Shown: positions 20,101 through 30,901 of the stretch, one piece after another
Layout: each line of letters opens with the position of its first letter
Numbering within the stretch: the first letter of the stretch is position 1
Source of the DNA: Argyresthia goedartella
Lineage: Eukaryota; Arthropoda; Insecta; Lepidoptera; Argyresthiidae
Length of the DNA stretch: 64,000 bases
Assembly: GCA_949825045.1 (NCBI GenBank)
Contig: OX463814.1
Span: forward strand, 36,474,383-36,538,382
Direction: 5' to 3'
Translations under genes and position numbers: made by a program
Notes under the pieces: model-generated
Database searches by the model: none
What the model saw: only the letters and a program-made list of their open reading frames with translations
What the model was told of the DNA's origin: nothing

Positions 20101-22190
20101 TTAATCTGTTTCACGATATACTCCTTAGTGCGTTTGATAGGTTTTGTCCGTTGAAAACAGTACAGGTTGAGAAAAAATACTCTAAGCCAAAATGGATTAC
20201 ACCGGGTATTCAAAAATCCTGTGAAACAAAGCATGAACTTTTTATTGAACTTAAAAATTTAAACCAAGATTCCATAGTTTCAAAAAATTATAAATCCATA
20301 CTTTCGAAACACTATAAAATATATTGTTCGTTTTCAGGGTGGTATCGTATGCAAAGAAAAAAGACGACGAATGTCTTATTCTAAATTTGAAAAATAAAAT
20401 TAAAACTGTCTGGAATATAGTAAATAAAACTATCAAAGGGATTAATCAAAAAAATTGAAAGTTTTTCGGGACTCAAAGATGGTGTTAAAACGATAATCAG
20501 TGAGCTAGAGGCCCCAGACTTATTTAACGCATATTTCAGTACAAGTAGCACTCCTATAAATAAAAACTACCTACATAGCATTGAACTTCCCAGCTTTCAA
20601 AACAACAGCATGTTCATCAATCCCATGTCTAGACATGAAATTCTAATACTTGTGTCTAGTTTCATTAGTAAAAAGTCGTGTGGTTTTGACGGTTTACCAA
20701 TCACTATTAAAGACATTATAGAGGCAGTTGCCGATCCTCTGGTCTATCTCATAAATCGATCAATAGCCACAGGTATTTTTCCATAAAGGCTTAAAATAGC
20801 TCATATCATTCCTCTGCACAAAGTATCACCTTTGTACTTCCAGTCCAGAATTATCGCCCCATTGCGTTGTTACCCTGTCTTTCAAAGATCTTCGAAAATT
20901 TTTATTCAAACCGTTTGACATTTTTTTTATTAAAATACAAAATACTGTCCAAAAACCAATTTGGTTTTCAAAAGGGTAATTCAACTATTGATGCTGTTTT
21001 TGATATGATGGATTTTGTGGCGGACTCTCTAAATATAAAGTCAAACGTGATAACTGTTCTACTGGACTCATCAAAGGCTTTTGATTATGTCGACGTGTTG
21101 CTATGCATCCTAAATCGGTACGGTATAAGAGGAAATTGTCTAGACTGGTTAAAATCTTATCTGACAAACCACCAACAAAGTGTTAAGCTCCCTATGTTTG
21201 ACTCCAGGACAAACACACTTTCAAACAAAATATCCCTAAGTACTGAGACGACGCAAGGTGTGCCTCAAGGTAGTGTCTTAGGTCCCCTGCTGTTCATATT
21301 ATATATTAATCATTTACCCCAAATAGTCAGTAAGAAAATCACGATTTTTGCGGATGATGTATCAGTATTCTTTAAATTTGAAAGAAATAATATAACACAG
21401 CTGTTTCCTGAGATAAATGAAACTATCAATGACATAGTGAAGTGGTTCAAATCTATTGGACTAAAAACAAATGCAGGAAACATAAAAATGATTTATTTCC
21501 GAAATTATAATACCCCTAGACTGGAACCAAATCTAACTGTGGACAATACTACGGTTGCCCTTGTAGACCAAGCCAAGTTTCTGGGGATTTTCGCAGATGA
21601 GAACATGAATTGGAAAAAGCACATAGATACCCTTGAGACAAAACTAAGTAGTTTTTGCTATGCTTTGAGATGCTTGTCAACAGTTACTACAACACATGCC
21701 ATGCTGTAGGCTTACTATGCGTTTTTCCACTCTAGGCTTCTGTACGGCTTGGCATTGTGGGGTGGTAGCGTTGACATAGAAAAGTTGTTTGTTTTACAAA
21801 AGTTCCTATTTTAAGTGGTGTCAAATCAAATAATAACTTGTCGCGGCCTATTTTTTAAATTGGAAATACACACTGTCACAGCGCTCTACATTATCGAGCT
21901 CTGCAAATTAATAAAGCGTTATCCTGAAAAGTTTCCCATCAGCTCTGAACGCAATAGTAATAGGCTAAGAGAATAGGTTCAAGCATGACCTTAAGACTAG
22001 GTACTGTAGTACGTCCTATAGTAGAAGTACTAGTAATATGACAGTCTGCGTTTATAATAAACTACCGTCAAATATAAAGCTTTTCTCGGGTGATCGGTTT
22101 CTGAAGGCCTTGAAGCAATACTTACTGCTTATGTGTCCTTATACGTTGACTGAGTTTTATGAATACGGCAAATTATCGTCTTAGAAAGTA
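20101..22190 (+). pseudogene. LINE ORF2 reverse transcriptase (right part of split element)
   Basis: The linker resumes as VNLFHDILLSAFDRFCPLKT, then KPKWITPGIQKSCETKHELF. After frameshifts, the longest open piece (20867-21709, 280 codons) carries reverse transcriptase blocks: NQFGFQKGNSTIDAV, LLDSSKAFDYVDVLL, TTQGVPQGSVLGPLLFILYIN and the active-site FADDVSVFF, followed by FLGIFADENMNWKKHI. A stop at 21707-21709 precedes AYYAFFHSRLLYGLALWGG. The C-terminal YNKLPSNIK and CPYTLTEFYEYGKL reach about 22185. Motif order fits the CR1/Jockey group. Upstream frameshifts (20384-20450, 20785) and stops make it dead even without the Harbinger insertion. Confidence 0.8.
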
Positions 22191-22545
22191 GGTATTTACT
22201 GTTTTACGGATTAGACTTTTTATTTTATTATTTTTCATACTTTTGACTAGCGATATAAATATTAACTCAAAATAACAATTCAATTCAATTCTAATCCAAT
22301 AAAATAATGTTTTTATAAAATTATTTATGATTATGTATTTTTTTGTTTTTCCAAGCGGAAAATACTATTATCTAATTTACTCTAATGTTAATCTAATTAA
22401 CTTTAATTCTATTGATAATTATGATAATTAAATTGCCATGCCGCCATTGGTAAAATAACATTAGCACATTATATTATATTACTTAAAATTTGTAACAAAT
22501 ACTGTAATTTATCGCAATAAAATGAAATTAAATGACCAGGACGGA
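22191..22545 (+). other. Probable LINE 3' untranslated region
   Basis: AT-rich sequence follows the end of ORF2 and runs to about AATAAAATGAAATTAAATGA near 22520. The exact 3' end and any target duplication are not resolved. Confidence 0.4.
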
Positions 22546-23465
22546 AAAAAAATATATAGCGAATCGGGACAAGTGCCATGATAGACGGTATTTTACATTT
22601 AAACTCTATTCTAATGAATTATGACTATTGGAGCGGATGAAATTTTGCCCATTCCCCTTTGAAAGGCTGCAATCTAGCGATGTGTCAATACGGAAGCGAA
22701 ACATTCGGCGCATATTCTCAGCCGTCATGAGAGCTTTACAACATGCTGTCACCGACGGAGCTATGCTTATATAATATGCATACGTCACGGCTTTACAACA
22801 TGGCTACTGCAGTCAGGGCCTGGATTCGGAGTGAAGAAAGAAGGAACCTTACCGCAAAGAAAATGTCTGTCGAACTGTACCGCTTATCAGGATAAATCAA
22901 TATGCAAACTGTCTTTAATTAGGAAAAAGAGGCATTCGGAAAATATAAGAATGGTGGCGTTATAATGAACTAGCGAACTGAAGCGCCGGATTGAATTCCG
23001 ATAGCTTTTCTTCTTCTAGGTTCTAATTTAAAACTTATTTACTATTTACAAATTAGTGGCCTCTGGAATCGGATAATATAGGATTTGAAGATTTCAATAA
23101 ATAAACCAGTGAACATCTACACCACGACCTAGTTGTCAGTTTCTATATTCATAAATAAATTTCTGTAAATTGTAAGTTGTCGAACCTTGGGACTCCTAAG
23201 CTTTGAACAACGCAATTCGTTATTCAGGACTTGCCCCTAACTCATTAAGTGAGCAACGCGGTACCCGGATGTCTTGTTTAAGAAACTACTGCGCCTTAAT
23301 AGGGTTACTGAGGAAGTCACGCCTTAAATTTTGTTCTGAGCGAAATTACGAAGTTTCTGGAATAGCTCAACTTGGCAGAATAGTTTTCAGAATGCTGGTA
23401 TATTCTTTGAGGCGCAAGACAACTAGATATATGCGATCATTAAGTTAAAAAAACAACATGGCGGA
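22546..23465. other. Unassigned sequence
   Basis: I see no supported gene. The ORF at 23203-23448 has no recognisable domain. Confidence 0.4.
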
Positions 23466-23469
23466 TTCA

Positions 23470-23645
23470 GAACTGTGGCTCTGCCTACCATGCGAGAGGT
23501 CCTGAGTTCGATCCCCGGCTGGGGATACAGAAAAAAAAACAGGTCTTGGATGATTTTATGTGAGTGACATCGCTTTTTCTGGTTCCCACGACACAGGGTA
23601 TCCTAGTGTGGGGCCAGAATAATGTGTCTGTATGTAAATGTTTTT
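23470..23645 (+). repeat. tRNA-derived SINE, family A, copy 2 (5' truncated)
   Basis: It carries GTGGCTCTGCCTACCATGCG, then the B-box-like GAGTTCGATCCCCGGCTGG and the family body with GGTATCCTAGTGTGGGGCCAG. The first part of the head is missing. Confidence 0.7.
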
Positions 23646-24221
23646 TTACAACGTTACGTGACGCATAATATTTCTGAACTGAATCGCAGACTGCATCATA
23701 GTTGCGCCCACATTTAGCCTACTATTATTATTATTATGACTATAAATACTGCAATTCAGCGTTTCAGGGGGCTAGCCCATCGCAGCTAGGAAAATTTGAC
23801 ATCTTTATGACATGGCAAAATATTTACAAAATTGTTTTGTATACTGTAGCTAGCTCATATCTTGCTTATTGCTCTTCAATAGAAAAATACATTTCTGTTG
23901 ATGAAAATAAACCACACTCAGTTGAAACGTTAAAGCCATCCACTCGAGAAGTTCAGTGAATAGCATTACACCTAAGTATCATACTTCTGCTCCAATAGAG
24001 TCTGGACGAGAATTTCCGCACGACAAGAACTTGGGTGTTTAAATAAAGTAGTATATTGGTAGTTGGCGGACCGCAGACCTTCGATGTTCCACGGTGTACA
24101 CTGCAGCAGGAAGATAAGATATCAAGGACTTGTTTCAATTCATTTTTCAAAAGTGCTGTTACATTTTTATTTTTGCAATTATCAATAAAAGTGTATCTTA
24201 TGCGCTCATGTACTCATATTC

Positions 24222-24370
24222 TTTATTGCAGAAAATAAAGATGTAGAGACAGTTACAAGAAATGTTATGAGCAAAGGCGAGCTTATCTCTAAAGAGAGAT
24301 TACTTCCAGAAAACCTAGGCAAGACAGTAGAGTTTATGAAACAGGACAATCCTAGTGCGCAATAAAACTG
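24222..24370 (+). repeat. LINE 3'-UTR-like repeat, copy 1
   Basis: It shares, in order, GCAAAGGCGAGCTTATCTCTAAA, CCTAGGCAAGACAG and TTTGCAATAAA-like ends with the inverted copy at 38285-38450 and a short piece at 42594-42640. It looks like the 3' region of a retroposon family. No coding part is attached. Confidence 0.45.
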
Positions 24371-24474
24371 TATACTGTGTACGAAAACTATTTAAAAAAT
24401 ATATATAAAATATATACCTCAACTATATAAAAGCACAAATAGCATGCACAATAAAATATATTGTATCATACATA

Positions 24475-24483
24475 CACAGTCAG
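24475..24483 (+). mobile_element. Mariner copy B, first 9 bp (split by BEL)
   Basis: CACAGTCAG follows a TA (24473-24474). It equals the first nine bases of mariner copy C. The element continues at 31510 after the BEL insertion. Confidence 0.85.
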
Positions 24484-25086
24484 TGTTCAATATTTGGGTT
24501 GGTTCATTAGTTATTTTTATTAATTTTAAGTGGACTGTATCGCGGGGCGGTATATATAATCCTATTAGAAGGGGTTGAAATATTATCGCGGTTGAATCGG
24601 AGATGCACTCGTATTGATAGGGGAAACGGTCCTGCCTGAGGAATTAGAAGACAGAGAGACAGAACAGATTGGGAAGGGACTCACCAGCGGTCAGCAATCA
24701 GCAATCCGGATATAGCGGCTTCCTTCACCTGCTTCGATGCAGAGGGAATTTGTATGCTTCGAGACGAGACGCCCAGGTCCCAAATCCTTTGCACAAATAT
24801 AGCTGACCAGCTCCCACAGATGCACTATCACTTTGGCAATCGTTAGATTCACAGTAAAGCGGATAATTAATTTATTAGCGGTAGACGACACGGAAGCAAA
24901 GTGTTCAGACGTCCATATTTTTTTTTTCTTCTTAGTAGTTCCAGTTTTTGACACCGCAGGCGCCACTCGAGTCTTCTATCTCGTTCGGCGCGTTGTGCGA
25001 TGAGTGAGTAGGAAGGAGAGGTGGATATAGGAAGGATTCGAGTGCATATCCGTAATTTAAATTTAAATTAGGTATTGGCGTAAACA
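24484..25086 (-). repeat. BEL copy 1, 3' LTR
   Basis: 603 bp, bounded TG...CA on the plus strand. It holds the polyadenylation function for the minus-strand transcript. The 91-codon ORF inside it also appears in the other LTR and is not considered a gene. Confidence 0.93.
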
Positions 25087-25099
25087 TCCTCCCGGCCTT
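25087..25099 (-). promoter_or_regulatory. Polypurine tract of BEL copy 1
   Basis: Read on the minus strand the sequence AAGGCCGGGAGGA abuts the 3' LTR. This is where plus-strand DNA synthesis would be primed. The position is certain; the exact extent is inferred. Confidence 0.6.
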
Positions 25100-25251
25100 G
25101 AGAATACGTATACATAGTATTATCAAAAAAAAAAAAAAAAAACGGTTATGAAAAATATATTGATTTAAGTATTTATGTTATGTTATATGAGTATATAATC
25201 TACCTACCTATTATTTAAGAAGAGTTATTAGTCTATTTTTAATTTATGTAT

Positions 25252-28200
25252 TTACTGAGATGGCAATGGACAAAGTTTGACGATAGGTCGTTTGAAAGTG
25301 CTTGTCGCAGTTTTAACTAGAGCAACTCGAACTCTACCATCTTTACCCGGGTAAACCTCTTGAATAGTGCCTAACGGCCAGCGAAGCGGGGGAACATCAT
25401 CCTGATGTATTAGTACGACAGTACCCGGTTTCACATTGTCTGTGTCCTTAAGCCACTTTTCTCTCGCTTGTAATGAATTTAAATATTCCAAACGCCACCT
25501 TCTCCAATAGCTATGGACCATTTGATCGAGCAACTGTTTGCGATGACGCAGGGATTTAGATTCCTCGGAGATATTCGCGGAAGGTAGGTATGTTAAAGGA
25601 GAAGCCATTATGAAGTGAGCTGGAGTCAATGGCTCCGGATGTGGATCCTCTGTGAGGACACAAAGCGGTCGAGAATTTAATATAGTTTCAATCTGCGTCA
25701 AAACAGTTAAAAGCTCCTCATAAGTAAGTAATTGCGAGCCAATTACGCGGTATAAATGAAATTTAATACTTTTAATATTGGATTCCCACAGTCCCCCGAA
25801 ATGTGGAGCGCGGGGCGGTATCATATGCCATTCAATACGATGGTCAGTAAATAAATCGTTTAGTTGAGACTTAGCTCCCACAAAATTAGTTCCGTTATCG
25901 GAATACATGTGGGAAACAGGGCCACGCCTGGAAATGAAACGCTTAAAGGCGGATAGAAACGTATCTGATGACAGATCTGTAGTCAGTTCAACGTGAACCG
26001 CTTTAGTCACTAAACAGATAAATAAACAAATGTAGGCCTTTTGGCTCTTTTGCCCACGGCGTCTACATAGTGTAATATTAATAGGGCCAGCATAATCGAC
26101 ACCTGTATGAACGAAAGCTTTAGTTTCTTGGACACGATAAGAAGGTAAATCGGCCATTTTAGTATGAAGCGGAGAAGGAGAATTTTTGAAGCACGCATTG
26201 CAAGCGTGAATGCGTTGTCTAATCACGTTTCGTGAAGACAAAATCCAATATTTTTGTCTCAACAGAGCACTGAGGACATTGGCACCAGTGTGGCAATGTA
26301 AGCGGTGATAATAGTCAATTAAAATATGAGTAACATGATCGTGTTTTGGTAACACTGCGGGATGTTTAGCTTCGTATGGTAGATTGCTGTTCGACAGCCT
26401 ACCTCCTACTCGTATAATATCATGTTCATCAATAAATAAATCAAGTTTTCTAAGCGGTGAAGATATAAGTTTGTTAGATTTTAAGTCCTGTTTCATTTGC
26501 GTAAAATGGGAACTCTGAACAGCGCGGATAAGATATCGTTCAGCTACTGTGAGCTGTGAAACCGATACCGTATAGTCACGCGGTATAATTTTCATAAATT
26601 TAAGTACAAAAGCAATAATTCTCAGAATTTTATTATACGAGGAAAACTTCTGAGCTAGTTCATAGAGCAAACTCGAAGCGACAGTACTAGCGGAAGAGCA
26701 AACTAGAGTTTTGGTCTTAAATTCAGGTAATGTCTCACAGGCCTCCGGAATGAATGGAGTAACCGGCCAGTGAGACACCTGAGAGCGGAGCCAAGTAGGG
26801 CCGTGCCACCATAATGGGTGAGACAGCAACTGGTCAGGTAAGAGACCTCGAGAGAGGCAATCACTGGGATTTTCTTTCCCCCTGACATGATAGAAGTGGC
26901 GCGGATCGAGATTTTCTTGACATTTCGCGACGCGGTTACTAACATAAATATCCCATCTATGTGGTGAAGAGTTAATCCATGAAAGAGCAATTTTTGAATC
27001 AGAGTATGCGAAGATGTTGTCAATTTTGGTACGCGTGCTGTATGTCTCATGAACGAGGCGAACTAGTTTAGCCATAAGGACAGCGGCGCACAATTCGAGT
27101 CGTGCTAGTGACACAACCTTTACGGGGGCGACTTTGGATTTGGCGCAAACGATATTGACGTGCACGTTTCTGTCATCGTCCGTGACATGGAGATACACGA
27201 CGCAACCGTATGCTTTCATGCTTGCGTCCGCGAAAGCAACAATATTTGTGCTGCAGCCCCTACGTACACCCAAGTGACGCGGAATTTCACAACTGGAAAG
27301 TAGAGGCAATTGCTGATTAAAGTCATGAAATAAAACATTTATATCGTCGGGCAGGGGTTCGTCCCAGTCGACTTTAAGTAGCCAGAGCTCTTTAATTAAG
27401 AGTTTAGCATACAATATGACGGGAGCCGCGAAACCAAGAACATCCCACAAGCAGGCGATGCTCGACAGAATAGTTCGTTTAGTGAACGTATCCTTTATAG
27501 GAGCAGTCGAAAAAGTAAGAATATCTTTAGCGGGTAGCCATTTAAGGCCCAATATCTTCGTATCGTCGGAGAATTCGAGCGAGGCTCGGTTCGATTCCGG
27601 TACGGAATTTAATAACTCCATCGAGTTACTAATCCATTTAGTTAAATTAAATCCACCAGTCTTAAAGAAGTCGATGAGTTCGCGTGAGACTGAAATTCCC
27701 TCATCTACCGTAGGGACCGAAGTGGTCAAATCATCCATGTACAGCTCACGAGCGGCTATGTCCGCAGCGTGCGGGAATTGATTTTGTTCATCAAGTGCCA
27801 GCTGTCGCACAGTGCGCATAGCTAAGAAAGGACTACATTTTAATCCAAAGGCAACTCGATTAAATTGAAATTCGCGTATAGGTTGCGAAGGGTCAAAGCG
27901 GAATAATATCTTCTGATATTTGCGGTGCTGCGGCTGGAGAAGAATTCTAAGATACATTTGTTTTATGTCGGCCGCCATCGCTACCTCAAACAAGCGGAAA
28001 TTAAGTAAAAGGACGAAAATATCAGCCTGTAGATTCGGCCCTGCGTGAAGAGTGTCATTGAGTGAAATACCATTATGGCATTTAGCACTAGCGTCGAGCA
28101 CGACACGTACTTTAGTAGTTGTTTTATCGCGTCTAACGACGGCATGATGCGGTATGTAATATCCCTGGGAGTCCTCACTGTCAGGCGGCACTTCGGACAG

Positions 28201-30525
28201 ATAATCATTATCTATGTAGTCCTGCACAACTTCATTATAGCTAGCTCTCAACTCAGGATCCTGCAGTTTACGTTCCAGCGACAGCAGCCGGCGAACAGCG
28301 ATGGAGCGAGAGTCACCTAACTCGGACGGATCTCGACAAAAAGGTAAGGCGGTACAGTAGCGACCAGACGAGTCACGTGATACAGTGGAGCGATATATTT
28401 CCTCACATTGACTTTCCTCTGGGCTAAGGAACTTCTTAGAAGGCATTTCCTCCATTTCCCAAAACTTAGTTAAAGATTTATCAAGGTGGAGGTTATCAAA
28501 GCGGTCACTCATCTCCATGCTATTAGAGCAAGTGAAGAAGGTCGCGGTATTTATTTGTTTAGATGCGGAAGCGGTATTATAACTTTTATTATAGCTAGAA
28601 GCGGCAGGTACATCACCCATTAAAATGTATCCGAATACGGTTTCAATAGCGGGTGGAGCGGGAGGAGCGACAACCCTGCCCCCTAGCAGTAGATGCGGAA
28701 ACAGCTGAGCGCCGAGGATCAGATGGATCTCACCCGGAATGTGCCAAAGTGGATCTGCGAGCGGTAAGTCAACCAAATGTTGCACTATAGAAGTGTCAAC
28801 ATATTCGGAGGGCATGCGGTCAGTTATTTTATTGACAACCAAAGCGGTAATATTATATGAGTATTTTTTATTTTTCGCGGTAACGAGTAGCGAAACGTAC
28901 CCGTGAACCGTTTGGGAAGCGGATCCGACGCCCTTTATGAATGAATTCGCAAGCGGAATGGGCTTTAGACCGAGCTGATCACAGCAAGCGGACGTAATTA
29001 GATTGTTTTGAGAGGCGTTGTCGATCAAACATCGGACAGAAGCATTCTGTTTGTCATGATTTAAAACATTAACTTCAGCGGTTGAAAGTAATATAGTCGT
29101 ATGCGGTGTAGACGGAATAAACGATTGGCCAGAGTCAGAGCGAGCGTGAGCACAAAGCGACACGTTAGGCAACGCGCTCTCCTGTGGGTGCGAGCGAGAC
29201 GACATTACGTCTCCGCTAGTGGCATCGTTGTTCTGAGCGGGCGGCGGCGGCGGCGGCGGCGGCGCGTGAGGCGCGGAAGCGGAAGAGGTTATTTTGCTGG
29301 TACCTCCAAGGTGCAACAAAGTATGGTGAGCCTTGTTACAGGACTTGCATGTATATGTGGAGTTACACTGAGAAGCGGTATGAGATAAACTGAGACAGTT
29401 CACACAAGCACGTTTAGATTTTATGAAATCAAAACGGCCTTTGGCGGGAAGAGATTTAAAGGCGGTACATTTATATAACTGATGATGATCAGATTTATGA
29501 CACATCAAACAGGGACCAACACCGTTACTGTCACTCGTTAGAAACGTTTGTGATTGGTAGGTATTGCGCGGGCGATTCGGTTTTGTATTATTATTATTAG
29601 GGTTGTTCTCCACTGACGTGGGAGCGCGGTTCGACGGAGCAGCAGCGGTCCGCTCTAATATTTTAACTTGGCTTTTCATGAAGTCAACGAACTCCTTATA
29701 GGAAGGAATTTCCTTGTCTCTGATAAATGTTTCAAAGGCGTGCGCGGTGGCTGAATCAATTTTACGTATGGCCATAGACATCAAAATAAAATCCTTTAAG
29801 TCCTTGAATTTTAATAATTCTAAAGCCGAAACCGCGGAATCGAATGTTTCTATAAACGTATTTAATGACGTAGAATTATTCGACGCGGGTTTGATATTCA
29901 AAAGAATAGATGCGTAATGACTTCCAAGAGCTCTTTTATCTTGGTACTTTTTAACTAGACTTTCCCAGATGGAAGTATAATTCTCACCTGACGGAATAAT
30001 ACCAGCGATTATTTTCAATGCGGGACCGGACAATTTACCGGTTAAATATTGAATTCTCTGAGCGTCACTTAAAGCTTGGTTCAAGTGTATATTCGCCTTA
30101 AACGATTCGTAAAACACAGGCCAACTATCAATCTTTCCATCAAACGCAGGAAGGTTAATTGGCGGGAGTTTGAACGGTGAAGACGAACCTTTGGTCTCGT
30201 TTGAGTGATGCGGTTTGTTTTTTGATAATATGCGAGAACGTACTCTCTGTATCCTGGCGTAAATATCTTCGAAAGCGTTAAGCGCGCTATAGTTAGGTAC
30301 AAAGTTCGGATTTCCCTGAAAACCTAACTCATTTATCGAATCCAGATTCGAACTAAAGTCCGAGCGAATGGCTTGCAGCGTCTCACTCTCAGCCATAAAA
30401 GTCTCAGTGGAACGCAATTCTACCTCCGTAATATTTATTTTCTGAGCGACGTCATTTAGACTAGTCAAACGAGAGAAGATCGCGTTATTTTTTGCTTGTA
30501 ATACAGTTATTTTGACAGCGGCCAT
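25252..30525 (-). CDS. BEL/Pao Gag-Pol polyprotein (1,757 aa)
   Basis: One uninterrupted frame. Gag occupies the first ~330 residues, with a Pao-type capsid region (INLPAFDGKIDSWPVFYESF). Zinc-knuckle-like Cys/His clusters follow at about 335-410, then a Pro/Ser linker with an eight-proline run. The aspartic protease shows Asp502 in LIDNASQ, where DNA replaces the usual DSG or DTG. Reverse transcriptase shows VRVVLDASAK and the active-site YMDD at 929-932. RNase H follows, with VAFADASMKAYG. Integrase has an N-terminal His/Cys zinc region (LHCHTGANV, ACNACF) and a core with Asp1477 (DYAGP), Asp1543 (SDNGTNF) and Glu1581 (GGLWESN). The C-terminus is the Trp-rich tail usual in this family. The protein makes virus-like particles in the cytoplasm, copies RNA to DNA and inserts it in chromosomes. 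All key residues are present. Confidence 0.95.
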   Translation of the reverse strand: MAAVKITVLQAKNNAIFSRLTSLNDVAQKINITEVELRSTETFMAESETLQAIRSDFSSNLDSINELGFQGNPNFVPNYSALNAFEDIYARIQRVRSRILSKNKPHHSNETKGSSSPFKLPPINLPAFDGKIDSWPVFYESFKANIHLNQALSDAQRIQYLTGKLSGPALKIIAGIIPSGENYTSIWESLVKKYQDKRALGSHYASILLNIKPASNNSTSLNTFIETFDSAVSALELLKFKDLKDFILMSMAIRKIDSATAHAFETFIRDKEIPSYKEFVDFMKSQVKILERTAAAPSNRAPTSVENNPNNNNTKPNRPRNTYQSQTFLTSDSNGVGPCLMCHKSDHHQLYKCTAFKSLPAKGRFDFIKSKRACVNCLSLSHTASQCNSTYTCKSCNKAHHTLLHLGGTSKITSSASAPHAPPPPPPPPAQNNDATSGDVMSSRSHPQESALPNVSLCAHARSDSGQSFIPSTPHTTILLSTAEVNVLNHDKQNASVRCLIDNASQNNLITSACCDQLGLKPIPLANSFIKGVGSASQTVHGYVSLLVTAKNKKYSYNITALVVNKITDRMPSEYVDTSIVQHLVDLPLADPLWHIPGEIHLILGAQLFPHLLLGGRVVAPPAPPAIETVFGYILMGDVPAASSYNKSYNTASASKQINTATFFTCSNSMEMSDRFDNLHLDKSLTKFWEMEEMPSKKFLSPEESQCEEIYRSTVSRDSSGRYCTALPFCRDPSELGDSRSIAVRRLLSLERKLQDPELRASYNEVVQDYIDNDYLSEVPPDSEDSQGYYIPHHAVVRRDKTTTKVRVVLDASAKCHNGISLNDTLHAGPNLQADIFVLLLNFRLFEVAMAADIKQMYLRILLQPQHRKYQKILFRFDPSQPIREFQFNRVAFGLKCSPFLAMRTVRQLALDEQNQFPHAADIAARELYMDDLTTSVPTVDEGISVSRELIDFFKTGGFNLTKWISNSMELLNSVPESNRASLEFSDDTKILGLKWLPAKDILTFSTAPIKDTFTKRTILSSIACLWDVLGFAAPVILYAKLLIKELWLLKVDWDEPLPDDINVLFHDFNQQLPLLSSCEIPRHLGVRRGCSTNIVAFADASMKAYGCVVYLHVTDDDRNVHVNIVCAKSKVAPVKVVSLARLELCAAVLMAKLVRLVHETYSTRTKIDNIFAYSDSKIALSWINSSPHRWDIYVSNRVAKCQENLDPRHFYHVRGKENPSDCLSRGLLPDQLLSHPLWWHGPTWLRSQVSHWPVTPFIPEACETLPEFKTKTLVCSSASTVASSLLYELAQKFSSYNKILRIIAFVLKFMKIIPRDYTVSVSQLTVAERYLIRAVQSSHFTQMKQDLKSNKLISSPLRKLDLFIDEHDIIRVGGRLSNSNLPYEAKHPAVLPKHDHVTHILIDYYHRLHCHTGANVLSALLRQKYWILSSRNVIRQRIHACNACFKNSPSPLHTKMADLPSYRVQETKAFVHTGVDYAGPINITLCRRRGQKSQKAYICLFICLVTKAVHVELTTDLSSDTFLSAFKRFISRRGPVSHMYSDNGTNFVGAKSQLNDLFTDHRIEWHMIPPRAPHFGGLWESNIKSIKFHLYRVIGSQLLTYEELLTVLTQIETILNSRPLCVLTEDPHPEPLTPAHFIMASPLTYLPSANISEESKSLRHRKQLLDQMVHSYWRRWRLEYLNSLQAREKWLKDTDNVKPGTVVLIHQDDVPPLRWPLGTIQEVYPGKDGRVRVALVKTATSTFKRPIVKLCPLPSQ

Positions 30526-30880
30526 AGTTGATAAACAACGAATGGAATTCAGACAAGCGAAAACGTGTAACGTACGTAAATACTAATATGCGGTATCGCG
30601 TACCTGTGGGTAAATAAGTACAACACAAGGTAGAATTCGAGCGGCTAACTAATTGTGAGTTGCCTATATCGGTAGGATAGTACGACAAGCGGGTTGCGTT
30701 ATGAGTATGAGTACCTAGATAGGTGGGTATGTAAATAAATAAATACTAACAGCGCAGGTAGGTACCTATGGCTGCGGTGGCGGCGGTTATGAGCGGGAGA
30801 ACGATTAGCGTCCAATATGGCGGATGAATTACGTGTAAAACTATCGGAGTTTTGACACAAAATTACAATGAAATAACTGA

Positions 30881-30897
30881 TCCGGCTCGAAGGACCA
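30881..30897 (-). promoter_or_regulatory. Primer-binding site, tRNA-Tyr type
   Basis: The plus strand reads TCCGGCTCGAAGGACCA, which equals the 3' end (with CCA) of insect tRNA-Tyr as I know it. It lies four bases inside the 5' LTR. Minus-strand DNA synthesis would start here. Confidence 0.85.
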
Positions 30898-30901
30898 AAA
30901 A

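Noticed and set aside
15555..20105. A 3-bp TTA or TAA duplication for Harbinger
   Set aside because: Left and right flanks do not match at any consistent boundary of the terminal repeat, so I did not claim a duplication.
24691..24966. 91-codon ORF present twice (also 31109-31384)
   Set aside because: It lies wholly inside the BEL LTRs, so duplication is explained by the LTRs. It has no domain and is not in the Gag-Pol reading direction context of a separate gene.
25087..25251. An envelope gene in BEL copy 1
   Set aside because: Only 165 bases separate the end of Gag-Pol from the LTR, and they hold no ORF.
29236..29270. GGC repeat as an expanded-repeat locus
   Set aside because: It encodes the proline run of the BEL Gag linker, a common low-complexity segment.
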